The notes under the pieces were generated by a model. The model made no database searches and was not told where the DNA came from. It was given only the letters and a program-made list of their open reading frames with translations. This document shows positions 1 to 6,898 of a stretch of DNA of 64,000 nt, one piece after another. The translations under genes and the position numbers were made by a program. This DNA is from Aliirhizobium wenxiniae (GTDB lineage Bacteria > Pseudomonadota > Alphaproteobacteria > Rhizobiales > Rhizobiaceae), in contig NZ_JAEUAN010000027.1 of the NCBI RefSeq assembly GCF_019511445.1, forward strand, positions 1 through 64,000. The letters are read 5' to 3'. How positions within the stretch are numbered: the stretch's first letter is position 1; each line of letters opens with the position of its first letter.

Positions 1-6
1 GTTAAG

Positions 7-27
7 CCCTCCCCCTTGTGGGGAGGG
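7..27. repeat. GC-rich interrupted palindrome at the left edge
   Basis: CCCTCCCC at 7-14 is the exact reverse complement of GGGGAGGG at 20-27, with a 5-base loop. Palindromes of this kind recur between genes in rhizobial genomes. Whether it is a repeat or part of a terminator for a gene to the left cannot be decided from this window. Confidence 0.4.
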
Positions 28-50
28 TTGGGAGGGGACTTGCTTCAACT

Positions 51-77
51 CGGCGCGGCCGTGTTTCGACCGCGCCG
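51..77 (-). terminator. Hairpin downstream of the TRAP binding-protein gene
   Basis: CGGCGCGG at 51-58 pairs perfectly with CCGCGCCG at 70-77 around an 11-base loop, 7 bases beyond the stop codon of the leftward gene. There is no T run after it on the minus strand, so it may stabilise the 3' end or attenuate rather than terminate fully. Confidence 0.4.
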
Positions 78-84
78 AACGGGA

Positions 85-1059
85 TCATTGGATGGCGCGG
101 ATCGCTTCCCAGTCGGACTTCTCGTAGCCGAAGTCCTCGAACTTGACCTTTTCGAGCACGTTCTTCTCGAAGTCGGCCTTGTCGACTTCAACGACGTTGA
201 GGCCGCGCTTCTTGAAGTCGTCGACAAGCGCTTTTTCACGCTCCTCGATGATCTTCGTGGTCTTGGCGGCAGCTTCCTGCATCACGTCGCGGAAAATCTG
301 CTTGTCTTCGTCAGACAGGCTCGCCCAGCGGCTCTTGGAGATGACCGTATTGAGGTGATCGACGATGTGGCCGGAGAGAACGATGTTCTTCTGCACTTCA
401 AAGAATTTCTTCGCTTCGATCGTCGTCAGCGGGTTTTCCTGGGCATCGACCGTGCCGTTCTGCAGTGCCAGATAGACTTCCGCAAAGGCGATCGGTGTCG
501 TGTTGGCACCGCAGGCGCGCGGCATGGCAAGGTAGGCCGGCACGTCCGGCACGCGCATCTTCACGCCCTTCAGGTCGGCGCATTTGGTGATCGCGGTATT
601 CGAGGTCGTGTGGCGGGTGCCGTAATAGCTGACGGCAGTGATGACGTTGCCGGTCTTGTCCTCGTAGCCTTTGGCGAGACGCTTGAAGACGTCGCTCTTG
701 GTATAGGCGATCAGGTGGCTCGGATCGCGGAAGATATAGGGGAAATAGGTGACGCCGATCGGCTTGAAATCGCGGGCGGCAAAGCTCGATCCCGAGATGA
801 TCATATCGACGGTGCCGAGCTTGAGGCCCTGGTTGATATCGGCTTCCTTGCCAAGCTGAGAAGCCGGGTAGACGTCGATCTTGTAACGTCCGTTGGTACG
901 CTTGGCGATTTCCTGCGCGGCCCAGACGGATTCCGTGTGGAACGGTTCGGATGTCTCGTAGACATGCGCCCATTTCAGCGTTTCTTCCGCATGGGCGGTG
1001 ATTGCCGACGCGACGACGATTGCCGCTGCACTGAGCAGCGCCTTGAATCTTGAACTCAT
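85..1059 (-). CDS. TRAP transporter substrate-binding protein (DctP family)
   Basis: This 324-residue protein has a cleavable signal peptide (residues 1-24, ending AHA) and then the DctP/TAXI-type fold. Typical segments are LKWAHVYETSEPFHTES near the N-terminus, LKGVKMRVPD in the middle, and NPLTTIEAKKFFEVQK, the usual position of the ligand-binding loop. In TRAP systems this periplasmic protein hands organic acids to the DctQ/DctM membrane subunits. Neither is in the window, so they probably lie left of base 1. The start has a strong GGGAGGAC ribosome site. A FadR-type regulator gene ends 61 bases upstream on the same strand, and enzyme genes for sugar-acid-like substrates follow, so a sugar acid or related hydroxy acid is the likely ligand (inference). 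The substrate cannot be read from sequence. Confidence 0.9.
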   Translation of the reverse strand: MSSRFKALLSAAAIVVASAITAHAEETLKWAHVYETSEPFHTESVWAAQEIAKRTNGRYKIDVYPASQLGKEADINQGLKLGTVDMIISGSSFAARDFKPIGVTYFPYIFRDPSHLIAYTKSDVFKRLAKGYEDKTGNVITAVSYYGTRHTTSNTAITKCADLKGVKMRVPDVPAYLAMPRACGANTTPIAFAEVYLALQNGTVDAQENPLTTIEAKKFFEVQKNIVLSGHIVDHLNTVISKSRWASLSDEDKQIFRDVMQEAAAKTTKIIEEREKALVDDFKKRGLNVVEVDKADFEKNVLEKVKFEDFGYEKSDWEAIRAIQ

Positions 1060-1120
1060 TCTGTCCTCCCGAATTGCGTTCAGATTGCTCCCTTGATCGG
1101 CCGCCTCCTCGCGGTCTCGA

Positions 1121-1837
1121 TCACTCCTCTCTCGTCGGCTCCTCTCCGAAGCTCTCCGAGAATCTCTTCTGCGACAAGGTCAGATGCATCCGCATTGCTT
1201 CGCGTGATGCCGCCGGGTCTCCTGCCGCCAGCGCATTGCGTATCGCCGTGTGTTCCTCAAGTGCCGCCCGCCAGGTATGCGGACCTTCGAAATAGCTGGC
1301 GAGCTTTTCGAAAAAAGGCGACGAGCGCCGTTTATCGTAGATAAGCCCGGTAAATACGTTGAGCGCCGAATTGCCGATGATGTCGGCGATCGCGGTATGG
1401 AATGCACGATCGAGCGTCAGCGCCCGTTCCGGATCCTCCAGCGCGCCTGCCATTTCCCGAAGGATCAGGTCGAGCTTTTCGATACCGGCATTGTCCACAC
1501 GTCTTGCAGCCTCTTCCGCAATCGCACTTTCGATCAGGCAGCGCGCCTGCAGGATTTCGAACGGCCCGTCGCTGTCATCCGCGGGAAGAACCGCGACATT
1601 GCTCTGAGAGTTGCGATTGACGTAAACGCCGGAGCCCATGCGGATCTGCACAAGACCTTCGACTTCAAGAACGATCAGAGCTTCCCGCACGGTCGGACGG
1701 GATACGCCCAGTCGTTCGGCCAGTTCGCGTTCAGCAGGCAGTCGCTCGCCGACGAGAATTTCCCCCGACTGGATGAGCATACGAAGCTGTTCCGCGGCCT
1801 GGCGATAAAGCCGGCGTGGTTCAAGCGCGACAAACAT
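1121..1837 (-). CDS. FadR/GntR-family transcriptional regulator
   Basis: The protein has 238 residues. A GntR winged helix occupies about residues 8-75 (PAERELAERLGVSRPTVREAL, then a wing with RMGSGVYV). An all-helical FCD effector domain follows at about 95-225. The FCD metal-binding pattern is present in part, with R..IE near 100 and H near 150 and 200. FadR-type FCD proteins usually repress uptake and catabolic genes for carboxylic acids and release DNA on binding the acid. The start has AGGAGG 5 bases upstream. It sits between the Ldh-family enzyme gene (94 bases upstream) and the TRAP binding protein, all on the minus strand, so it probably controls that transport and catabolism unit. 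A FadR-like half-site pair lies just before its start. Confidence 0.9.
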   Translation of the reverse strand: MFVALEPRRLYRQAAEQLRMLIQSGEILVGERLPAERELAERLGVSRPTVREALIVLEVEGLVQIRMGSGVYVNRNSQSNVAVLPADDSDGPFEILQARCLIESAIAEEAARRVDNAGIEKLDLILREMAGALEDPERALTLDRAFHTAIADIIGNSALNVFTGLIYDKRRSSPFFEKLASYFEGPHTWRAALEEHTAIRNALAAGDPAASREAMRMHLTLSQKRFSESFGEEPTREE

Positions 1838-1880
1838 GAAAACCTCCTGACGCGTCTCTCCTCTCGCGTCATGTGGTCAG

Positions 1881-1894
1881 ATTGTCTTACCAAT
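1881..1894 (-). promoter_or_regulatory. Candidate operator for the FadR-type regulator
   Basis: ATTGTCTTACCAAT fits the TNGTNNNACNA pattern that FCD-type GntR regulators bind (TTGTCTTACCA at 1882-1892), and its ATTG/CAAT ends are symmetric. It lies 44-57 bases before the regulator start, which suits autoregulation. The match is to a short consensus only. Confidence 0.45.
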
Positions 1895-1930
1895 TGTCAT
1901 TCGTCAAGTGGTGTCCTCACAGAAACTTGT

Positions 1931-2989
1931 TCAGACCGGCATCGGGACGCCGTAGGTGCCGGACAGTTCGAGAAATGCGTCGCGTGTGACGGGGTCGAGT
2001 TCGACACCTTGAGCATCGCGCTGGCGTGCGACCTTCCATTCGCGATCACCCGGCGCCATGACCGATGCGCCGGAACGGGCGGGTGATGTCCGCAATGTCT
2101 CGACATAGCGTTTCATGCCGGCTTCGAACGTTGCCCTGTCGACAAAGGCTTCCGGCTGGATCGCCATGACGAAAGCGCCGAGCAGGCGCGGTGTCTGCAT
2201 GTCCTCGCCCATCATCGATGGGATGTCGAAGCTGAGGCGCATGCCGGTGAGCACGGCGCTGAAGATTTCCGCGATACCGGCAAGGCCGGCACCCTTGAAG
2301 CCGAAGGCATCACCCAGCGGGGCGAGCATTTCGGTCAGATGCGGGTCCGTCGTGTTGATACCTGCCTCGTCGGAGGAAACCCCCTCGGGCAGCTTCGTCC
2401 CGGTGCTGCGGTAGAGCAGAACGCGGTTGAAGGGGACGGCGCTGGTTGCCATGTCGAGGAACCACGGATCTTCGCCGGCGATCGGGACGGCCATCGAAAT
2501 CGGGTTGGTGCCGTGGAAGCGCGAGGCGCCGTCGTGAAGGCGAACAAAACTGTCGGAATTGCAGAAGGACAGGCCGATCATTCCATGTCTGGCAGCCTCG
2601 ACCGAATAGGCACCTGCCGCGCCGAAATGCGAATTGTTGCGGACGCCGACGGCGCCGATGCCAAATTTTCCGGCGAGATCGATCGCCCGAGCCATCGCGG
2701 CATAGGCCGGGACCGCGCCCTGTGCGTGGTCGCCGTCGAGTGTTTCCACCGCACCGAAACCGGCGACCTTCTTGATGTCCGGGTTCTTGTTGAGGCGGCC
2801 GCCTTCAAGGGCCTTGATGTAGTGCGCCAGCAGGCGAACGCCGTGGCTATCCACGCCGCAGCGCGTGGCGTGCATCAGGGCGCGTGTGGTCGCGTCAGCC
2901 GTCGCATCGTTGGCACCACAAGCCTTTAGAACCTGACGGCAAAAGCGGTCGAGATCCGAAAGCGAGACTTTGTGTTGAGCGGCGTCCAT
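1931..2989 (-). CDS. Ldh-family (malate/L-lactate/ureidoglycolate-type) NAD(P)H oxidoreductase
   Basis: The protein has 352 residues, the usual length for the LDH2/MDH2 (PF02615) family, which is unrelated to classical lactate dehydrogenase. It reduces 2-oxo acids or oxidises 2-hydroxy acids. The family signature with the catalytic histidine is seen at about residues 50-58 (CGVDSHGVR), followed by GAVGVRNNSHFGAAG, PISMAVP and FKGAGLAGI, which are typical of the nucleotide-binding region. AGAGGAA precedes the start. The gene is divergent from the two-domain GntR regulator at 3108, and a GTGTACAC palindrome lies in the gap. Known members include YiaK (2,3-diketo-L-gulonate reductase), ureidoglycolate dehydrogenase and delta-1-pyrroline-2-carboxylate reductase. 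The nearby TRAP and enolase-superfamily genes favour a sugar-acid route, but the substrate is not certain. Confidence 0.88.
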   Translation of the reverse strand: MDAAQHKVSLSDLDRFCRQVLKACGANDATADATTRALMHATRCGVDSHGVRLLAHYIKALEGGRLNKNPDIKKVAGFGAVETLDGDHAQGAVPAYAAMARAIDLAGKFGIGAVGVRNNSHFGAAGAYSVEAARHGMIGLSFCNSDSFVRLHDGASRFHGTNPISMAVPIAGEDPWFLDMATSAVPFNRVLLYRSTGTKLPEGVSSDEAGINTTDPHLTEMLAPLGDAFGFKGAGLAGIAEIFSAVLTGMRLSFDIPSMMGEDMQTPRLLGAFVMAIQPEAFVDRATFEAGMKRYVETLRTSPARSGASVMAPGDREWKVARQRDAQGVELDPVTRDAFLELSGTYGVPMPV

Positions 2990-3012
2990 GGCGTTTCCTC
3001 TGAATTATTGTC

Positions 3013-3027
3013 TTTTGTGTACACTAG
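3013..3027. promoter_or_regulatory. Candidate GntR operator between divergent genes
   Basis: The perfect 8-bp palindrome GTGTACAC (3017-3024) sits in TTTTGTGTACACTAG, close to the TTGTNTACAA style of GntR/FCD operators. It lies 28 bases before the Ldh-family gene and 84 bases before the GntR regulator gene, so one bound protein could control both. This is inferred from the motif and position only. Confidence 0.4.
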
Positions 3028-3107
3028 ACATTCTTTGCCGCGAATGTAAATGAATGAAAGACGGTCGATTGCGATTTTCGCCGGTGCGATACCAGAGAGG
3101 CAGGGAC

Positions 3108-4130
3108 ATGACGGAGGAGCCGAGTGATGCCGTACCGGGGCGTTCGCCCAAGCTTTACCAGCGCGCTCTTGCGGTGGTCGCGTCGGAAATCCGCTCCGGC
3201 GGGTGGCATGACGCCGCAAGGCTGAACGAGACCGCGATTGCCAAGCGCTTCGGCATCAGCCGGGCACCGGCAAGACAGGCCTTGGCCGAACTGGAGGCGC
3301 TGGGGCTTGTGCGCAAATCCGAGGGGCGCGGGTACCAGGTCGTTGCGGGGGCAGGATCTACTCGCCCGGACGTCCCCGACGCTGCCGGTCCGTCCGGCCC
3401 GGATGACGTTCAGCTTCACTTTCTGGCGAGCTGGGAGCTGATCTACCGGCAGGTGGAGCTGGAGATCGTCTCCCGCACATCGATCGCCAGCTGGCGCATC
3501 AACGAGGTGGCGCTGGCGAAATCCTTCGGCGTGAGCCGCACGGTTGCCCGCGAAGTGGTGGCGAGACTGCAGCAGCGCGGCATCGTCAGCAAGGATGATG
3601 CCGGCCGCTGGCATGCGCCGGCACTGACGGCAAGGCATGTGAACCAGCTTTACGAATTGCGATGGACGCTTGAGCCGCTGGCGCTGCAGCAGGCCTATCC
3701 GCATTTGCCGGATGATCTGCTGCCGGCCTTGTTTATCGATCTGCGGCAGGCGATCGAGGCGGGAGATGCAGCCGACGGCGCGATGCTGGACGCAGTGGAG
3801 CAGCAGCTTCATGGCCAATTGCTCGGCTATTGCGACAATGCTCCGCTGATGCAGGCAATCAGCCTGCCGCAAGCCATCTTGGTCGCGCATCACCGGCTCT
3901 ACCAGCCGAAGACGCCGCCGATCATCGACGAGCCGTTTTTGCTGGAGCATGTTGAGGTTTTCGATCGGCTGATGGCTGGCCGGGTCGCGGAGGCCGGCGC
4001 GGCGCTTGCCAATCATCTGAAAATCTCGCGGGAGCGCGCCATGCTGCGCATCGGCAATGCCGCACGCGGCCTGTCATTGCCGGATGTGGCCTATCTGGAG
4101 CGCCTGCGCGACGTCGAATTCAGTTTGTGA
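3108..4130 (+). CDS. Regulator with two tandem GntR winged helices and one FCD-like domain
   Basis: From the ATG at 3108 (GAGAGGCAGGG ribosome site) the protein has 340 residues. A further ATG at 3054 is in frame but has no ribosome site. One GntR winged helix spans about residues 16-80, with LNETAIAKRFGISRAPARQAL and a wing RKSEGRGYQVV. After a Pro/Gly-rich linker a second winged helix spans about 107-171, with INEVALAKSFGVSRTVAREVV. An FCD-like helical domain (about 172-320) completes it. Ordinary GntR/FCD regulators are near 230 residues with a single DNA-binding domain, so this is a duplication or fusion. It is divergent from the Ldh-family gene and runs straight into the enolase-superfamily gene 25 bases downstream, so it probably regulates this sugar-acid unit. 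Confidence 0.85.
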   Translation: MTEEPSDAVPGRSPKLYQRALAVVASEIRSGGWHDAARLNETAIAKRFGISRAPARQALAELEALGLVRKSEGRGYQVVAGAGSTRPDVPDAAGPSGPDDVQLHFLASWELIYRQVELEIVSRTSIASWRINEVALAKSFGVSRTVAREVVARLQQRGIVSKDDAGRWHAPALTARHVNQLYELRWTLEPLALQQAYPHLPDDLLPALFIDLRQAIEAGDAADGAMLDAVEQQLHGQLLGYCDNAPLMQAISLPQAILVAHHRLYQPKTPPIIDEPFLLEHVEVFDRLMAGRVAEAGAALANHLKISRERAMLRIGNAARGLSLPDVAYLERLRDVEFSL

Positions 4131-4155
4131 TCATGATCATCGGGAGGAGCCGACA

Positions 4156-5274
4156 TTGAAGATCAAGTCCCTGGAACCATTCATCCTTCATCTGCCGCTG
4201 ACATCGGCGTCGATCTCGGATTCCACCCACAGCATCACCCATTGGGGCGTAGTCGGGGTGGCGATCACCACGACGGACGGGCTGACCGGCTACGGTTTTA
4301 CCGGCACGCATGCGCATCTGGCATCCGACCGGCTGATCACGGCCTGCATTCGCGATTGCTATGCGCCGCTTCTGATCGGTGAAGATGCCAATGACCATCA
4401 GCGGCTCTGGACCAAGCTTGCGCGTTATCCGTCGCTGCAATGGGTCGGCCGGGCGGGGATCACGCATCTGGCGCTCGCTGCCGTTGATGTCGCGATCTGG
4501 GACCTGAAGGCGAAGAAGGCGGGGCTGCCGCTCTGGGCTTATCTCGGTGGCGCAAGGACCGACAGGCTGGAGGCCTATAATACCGATATCGGCTGGCTGT
4601 CCTTCTCGCTCGACGATCTTCTGTCCGGCTCTGCGCGCGCGGTCGAAGAGGATGGATTTACCCGGATCAAGCTTAAGGTCGGCCACGACGATCCGAATGT
4701 GGATGTCCGCAGGCTTGCGGCTGTGCGCAAGCGGCTGGGGCCGGATATCCGCATCGCCATCGACGGCAACGGCAAATGGGATCTGCCGACCTGCCTGCGG
4801 TTCTGCGAGCGGGCGCGAGATCTCGATATCTACTGGTTCGAAGAGCCGATGTGGTATGACGATGTCGAGAGCCACCGCCTGCTGGCGCGCTCCTCCACCA
4901 TTCCGGTGGCGCTCGGCGAGCAGCTTTATACGGTCGATGCATTCCGCAGCTTCATCAATGCCGGGGCGGTCGCCTATGTGCAGCCGGACGTGACGCGACT
5001 TGGCGGGATTACCGAATATATCCAGGTTGCGGATCTGGCGCTGGCGAACCGGCTTCCGGTGGTGCCGCATGCGGGTGAGATGAGCCAGGTGCATGTGCAT
5101 CTGAGCTACTGGCATCCCGCCTCGACGATCCTCGAATACATCCCCTGGATAAAGGATCATTTCGAAGAGCCGGCGGATGTCGTGGGTGGCGTCTACAAGC
5201 GGCCCGAAAAGCCGGGTGCCGGAACGACGGTGCTGGCCGACAGCTTTGCGCGGTTCGGCAAAGGCCTTGGCTGA
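4156..5274 (+). CDS. Enolase-superfamily enzyme (mandelate racemase / sugar-acid dehydratase type)
   Basis: The protein has 372 residues starting at a TTG with GGGAGGAG 6 bases before it. An upstream in-frame ATG at 4057 lies inside the preceding gene. The N-terminal capping domain covers about residues 1-125 and the barrel the rest. The catalytic KxK is seen in FTRIKLKVGHDD. The metal ligands are D in IAIDGNG, E in FEEPMW and E in ALGEQLY, and the general acid/base His is in VVPHAGEMSQVH. This arrangement fits the mandelate racemase subgroup, whose members abstract a proton alpha to a carboxylate, often dehydrating aldonic or aldaric acids. It shares a probable operon with the tandem-GntR regulator. 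The exact sugar acid cannot be named from sequence. Confidence 0.88.
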   Translation: MKIKSLEPFILHLPLTSASISDSTHSITHWGVVGVAITTTDGLTGYGFTGTHAHLASDRLITACIRDCYAPLLIGEDANDHQRLWTKLARYPSLQWVGRAGITHLALAAVDVAIWDLKAKKAGLPLWAYLGGARTDRLEAYNTDIGWLSFSLDDLLSGSARAVEEDGFTRIKLKVGHDDPNVDVRRLAAVRKRLGPDIRIAIDGNGKWDLPTCLRFCERARDLDIYWFEEPMWYDDVESHRLLARSSTIPVALGEQLYTVDAFRSFINAGAVAYVQPDVTRLGGITEYIQVADLALANRLPVVPHAGEMSQVHVHLSYWHPASTILEYIPWIKDHFEEPADVVGGVYKRPEKPGAGTTVLADSFARFGKGLG

Positions 5275-5283
5275 TTGCCGGTG

Positions 5284-5317
5284 ATAAAAACAGATCTGCC
5301 GCCCGGAGGCGGCAGAT
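5284..5317 (-). terminator. Rho-independent terminator of dctA
   Basis: ATCTGCCGCC at 5294-5303 pairs over 10 bp with GGCGGCAGAT at 5308-5317 around a 4-base loop. On the minus strand the stem is followed by CTG and TTTTT (complement of 5286-5290). It lies between the convergent enolase-superfamily gene and dctA and serves dctA. A second smaller hairpin (GGTGGGAC/GTCCCATC, about 5321-5340) lies next to it. Confidence 0.75.
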
Positions 5318-5355
5318 TGGGGTGGGACTCGCGTCCCATCCAAGCCTTGGGAGGC

Positions 5356-6681
5356 TTATTCGGCCGGCTGCAGCTGCGCCGTCTTGATATCGTCGCCACG
5401 CGACGACAGGGCGGCGTCCAGCATGTCCTTGTCGAGTTCGCCTTCCCAGCGTGCAACGACGATGGTGGCGACGGCATTGCCGACGAGGTTGGTCAACGCG
5501 CGGCATTCCGACATGAAGCGGTCGATGCCGAGGATGAGCGCCATGCCGGCGACCGGAACGGACGGAACGACCGAGAGCGTTGCAGCGAGCGTGATGAAGC
5601 CTGCGCCGGTAATGCCAGCGGCACCCTTCGACGACAGCATTGCCACGAGCAGAAGCAGGATCTGGTCCATCAGCGACAGCTCGATGCCGGTTGCCTGGGC
5701 AATGAACAGCGCCGCCATCGTCATGTAGATGTTGGTGCCGTCGAGGTTGAAGGAGTAGCCGGTCGGGATGACCAGGCCGACAACCGAGCGCTTGCAGCCG
5801 GCGCGTTCCATCTTCTGCATCAGGTTCGGCAGGGCAGCTTCCGAAGAGGAGGTGCCGAGCACGAGAAGCAGTTCTTCCTTGATGTAACGCAGCAGGGCGA
5901 AGATCGAGAAGCCGTTATATTTCGCAACCGCACCAAGGATCACGATCACGAAAAGAAGCGCCGTGATGTAGAAAGACAGGATGAGGAAGGCGAGGTTGGC
6001 GACAGAGCCGATGCCGTATTTGCCGATGGTAAAGGCCATCGCGCCGAAGGCGCCGATCGGAGCGGCCTTCATGAGGATCGCGACGAGCTTGAACATCGGT
6101 GCGGTGAGCGCGGTCAGGAAGTCGTAGACCGGCTTGCCCTTCTCGCCGACCATGCCGAGCGCGATGCCGAACAGGACGGAGAAGAACAGGACCTGGAGAA
6201 TGTCACCCTGCGAGAAGGCGCCGACGATGGTTTCCGGAATGATGTTCATCAGGAAGCCGGTGATTGTCGTCTCATGCGCCTTGGTGGCGTAGGTGGCGAC
6301 TGCCTTGCCGTCGAGCGTGGCCGGATCGATGTTCATGCCGGCGCCCGGCTGAAGCAGGTTGCCGACGATGAGGCCGACGATGAGAGCCAAGGTCGAGAAG
6401 GTGAGGAAGTAAAGCATCGCCTTGCCGGCGACGCGACCGACCTTCTTCAGGTCCGACATGCCAGCAATGCCGGTGGCGACCGTCAGGAAGATCACCGGTG
6501 CGATGATCATTTTCACCAGGCGGATAAAGGCATCGCCGAGCGGCTTCAGGCTGGCGCCGAAATCAGGCCAGAAATGGCCGATCAGCATGCCGATGACGAT
6601 AGCGGTCAGAACCTGGACGTAAAGCTGGCGGTAGAGCGGCAGGCGTGCAGGCGGCTGGGTGGATTCGGGTATTGCAATCAT
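5356..6681 (-). CDS. dctA: C4-dicarboxylate:cation symporter DctA
   Basis: The protein has 441 residues and belongs to the DAACS (glutamate/dicarboxylate symporter) family. It imports succinate, fumarate and malate with protons or sodium, and in rhizobia it is the carbon supply route of bacteroids. Family landmarks are seen: LKPLGDAFIRLVKMIIAPVIF early, LGTSSSEAALP (the serine-rich re-entrant loop), VIPTGYSFNLDGT (the NMDGT-type substrate motif) and a late SSKGAAGITGAGF. The start at 6681 is preferred over the ATG at 6693 because GGAGG sits 5 bases before it, inside the longer frame. It is divergent from dctBD, with a sigma-54 promoter and two DctD-like sites in the gap, so induction by dicarboxylates through DctB/DctD is expected. 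Confidence 0.97.
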   Translation of the reverse strand: MIAIPESTQPPARLPLYRQLYVQVLTAIVIGMLIGHFWPDFGASLKPLGDAFIRLVKMIIAPVIFLTVATGIAGMSDLKKVGRVAGKAMLYFLTFSTLALIVGLIVGNLLQPGAGMNIDPATLDGKAVATYATKAHETTITGFLMNIIPETIVGAFSQGDILQVLFFSVLFGIALGMVGEKGKPVYDFLTALTAPMFKLVAILMKAAPIGAFGAMAFTIGKYGIGSVANLAFLILSFYITALLFVIVILGAVAKYNGFSIFALLRYIKEELLLVLGTSSSEAALPNLMQKMERAGCKRSVVGLVIPTGYSFNLDGTNIYMTMAALFIAQATGIELSLMDQILLLLVAMLSSKGAAGITGAGFITLAATLSVVPSVPVAGMALILGIDRFMSECRALTNLVGNAVATIVVARWEGELDKDMLDAALSSRGDDIKTAQLQPAE

Positions 6682-6750
6682 TTTGTCCTCCATCGCGCCG
6701 CAACCAAACTATCTGGCTCTTCCCGGGCGCATTGATGTCGGAAGCGAGGC

Positions 6751-6766
6751 AGCAAGCGGTGTGCCA
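6751..6766 (-). promoter_or_regulatory. Sigma-54 (-24/-12) promoter of dctA
   Basis: Read on the minus strand this is TGGCACACCGCTTGCT, with the invariant GG and GC separated by 10 bases as required for RpoN. It predicts a transcript start near 6740 and a 5' leader of about 59 bases to the dctA ATG. Confidence 0.88.
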
Positions 6767-6839
6767 GTTTGTCGCCTGCGGCATAAAGTCTTGATTACAA
6801 TCGATTAAATTGCGCTTCGTCATTTGTGTGTCGATATTT

Positions 6840-6855
6840 GAGCGGATTTTCGCAC
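6840..6855. promoter_or_regulatory. DctD-like upstream activator site, promoter-proximal
   Basis: GAGCGGATTTTCGCAC matches the second site at 6873 in the pattern GNGCGGATTTNNGCNC. It lies about 75 bp upstream of the sigma-54 promoter of dctA, the normal range for DctD enhancer sites. Confidence 0.65.
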
Positions 6856-6872
6856 GGCTGTATTTGCGTGAT

Positions 6873-6888
6873 GTGCGGATTTGTGCTC
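6873..6888. promoter_or_regulatory. DctD-like upstream activator site, promoter-distal
   Basis: GTGCGGATTTGTGCTC shares GNGCGGATTTNNGCNC with the proximal site and is offset from it by 33 bp, close to three helical turns, so two DctD dimers would sit on the same DNA face. It ends 10 bases before the dctB start, so binding here could also repress dctBD. Confidence 0.65.
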
Positions 6889-6898
6889 AATTGTCTGT

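Noticed and set aside
20..27. GGGGAGGG as an FtsK-orienting (KOPS) site linked to the ftsK gene
   Set aside because: It fits GGGNAGGG, but it is part of a common rhizobial palindrome and one copy has no meaning without genome-wide skew.
5275..6735. 486-codon frame opposite dctA
   Set aside because: Charged, repetitive shadow translation; dctA is unmistakable on the other strand.
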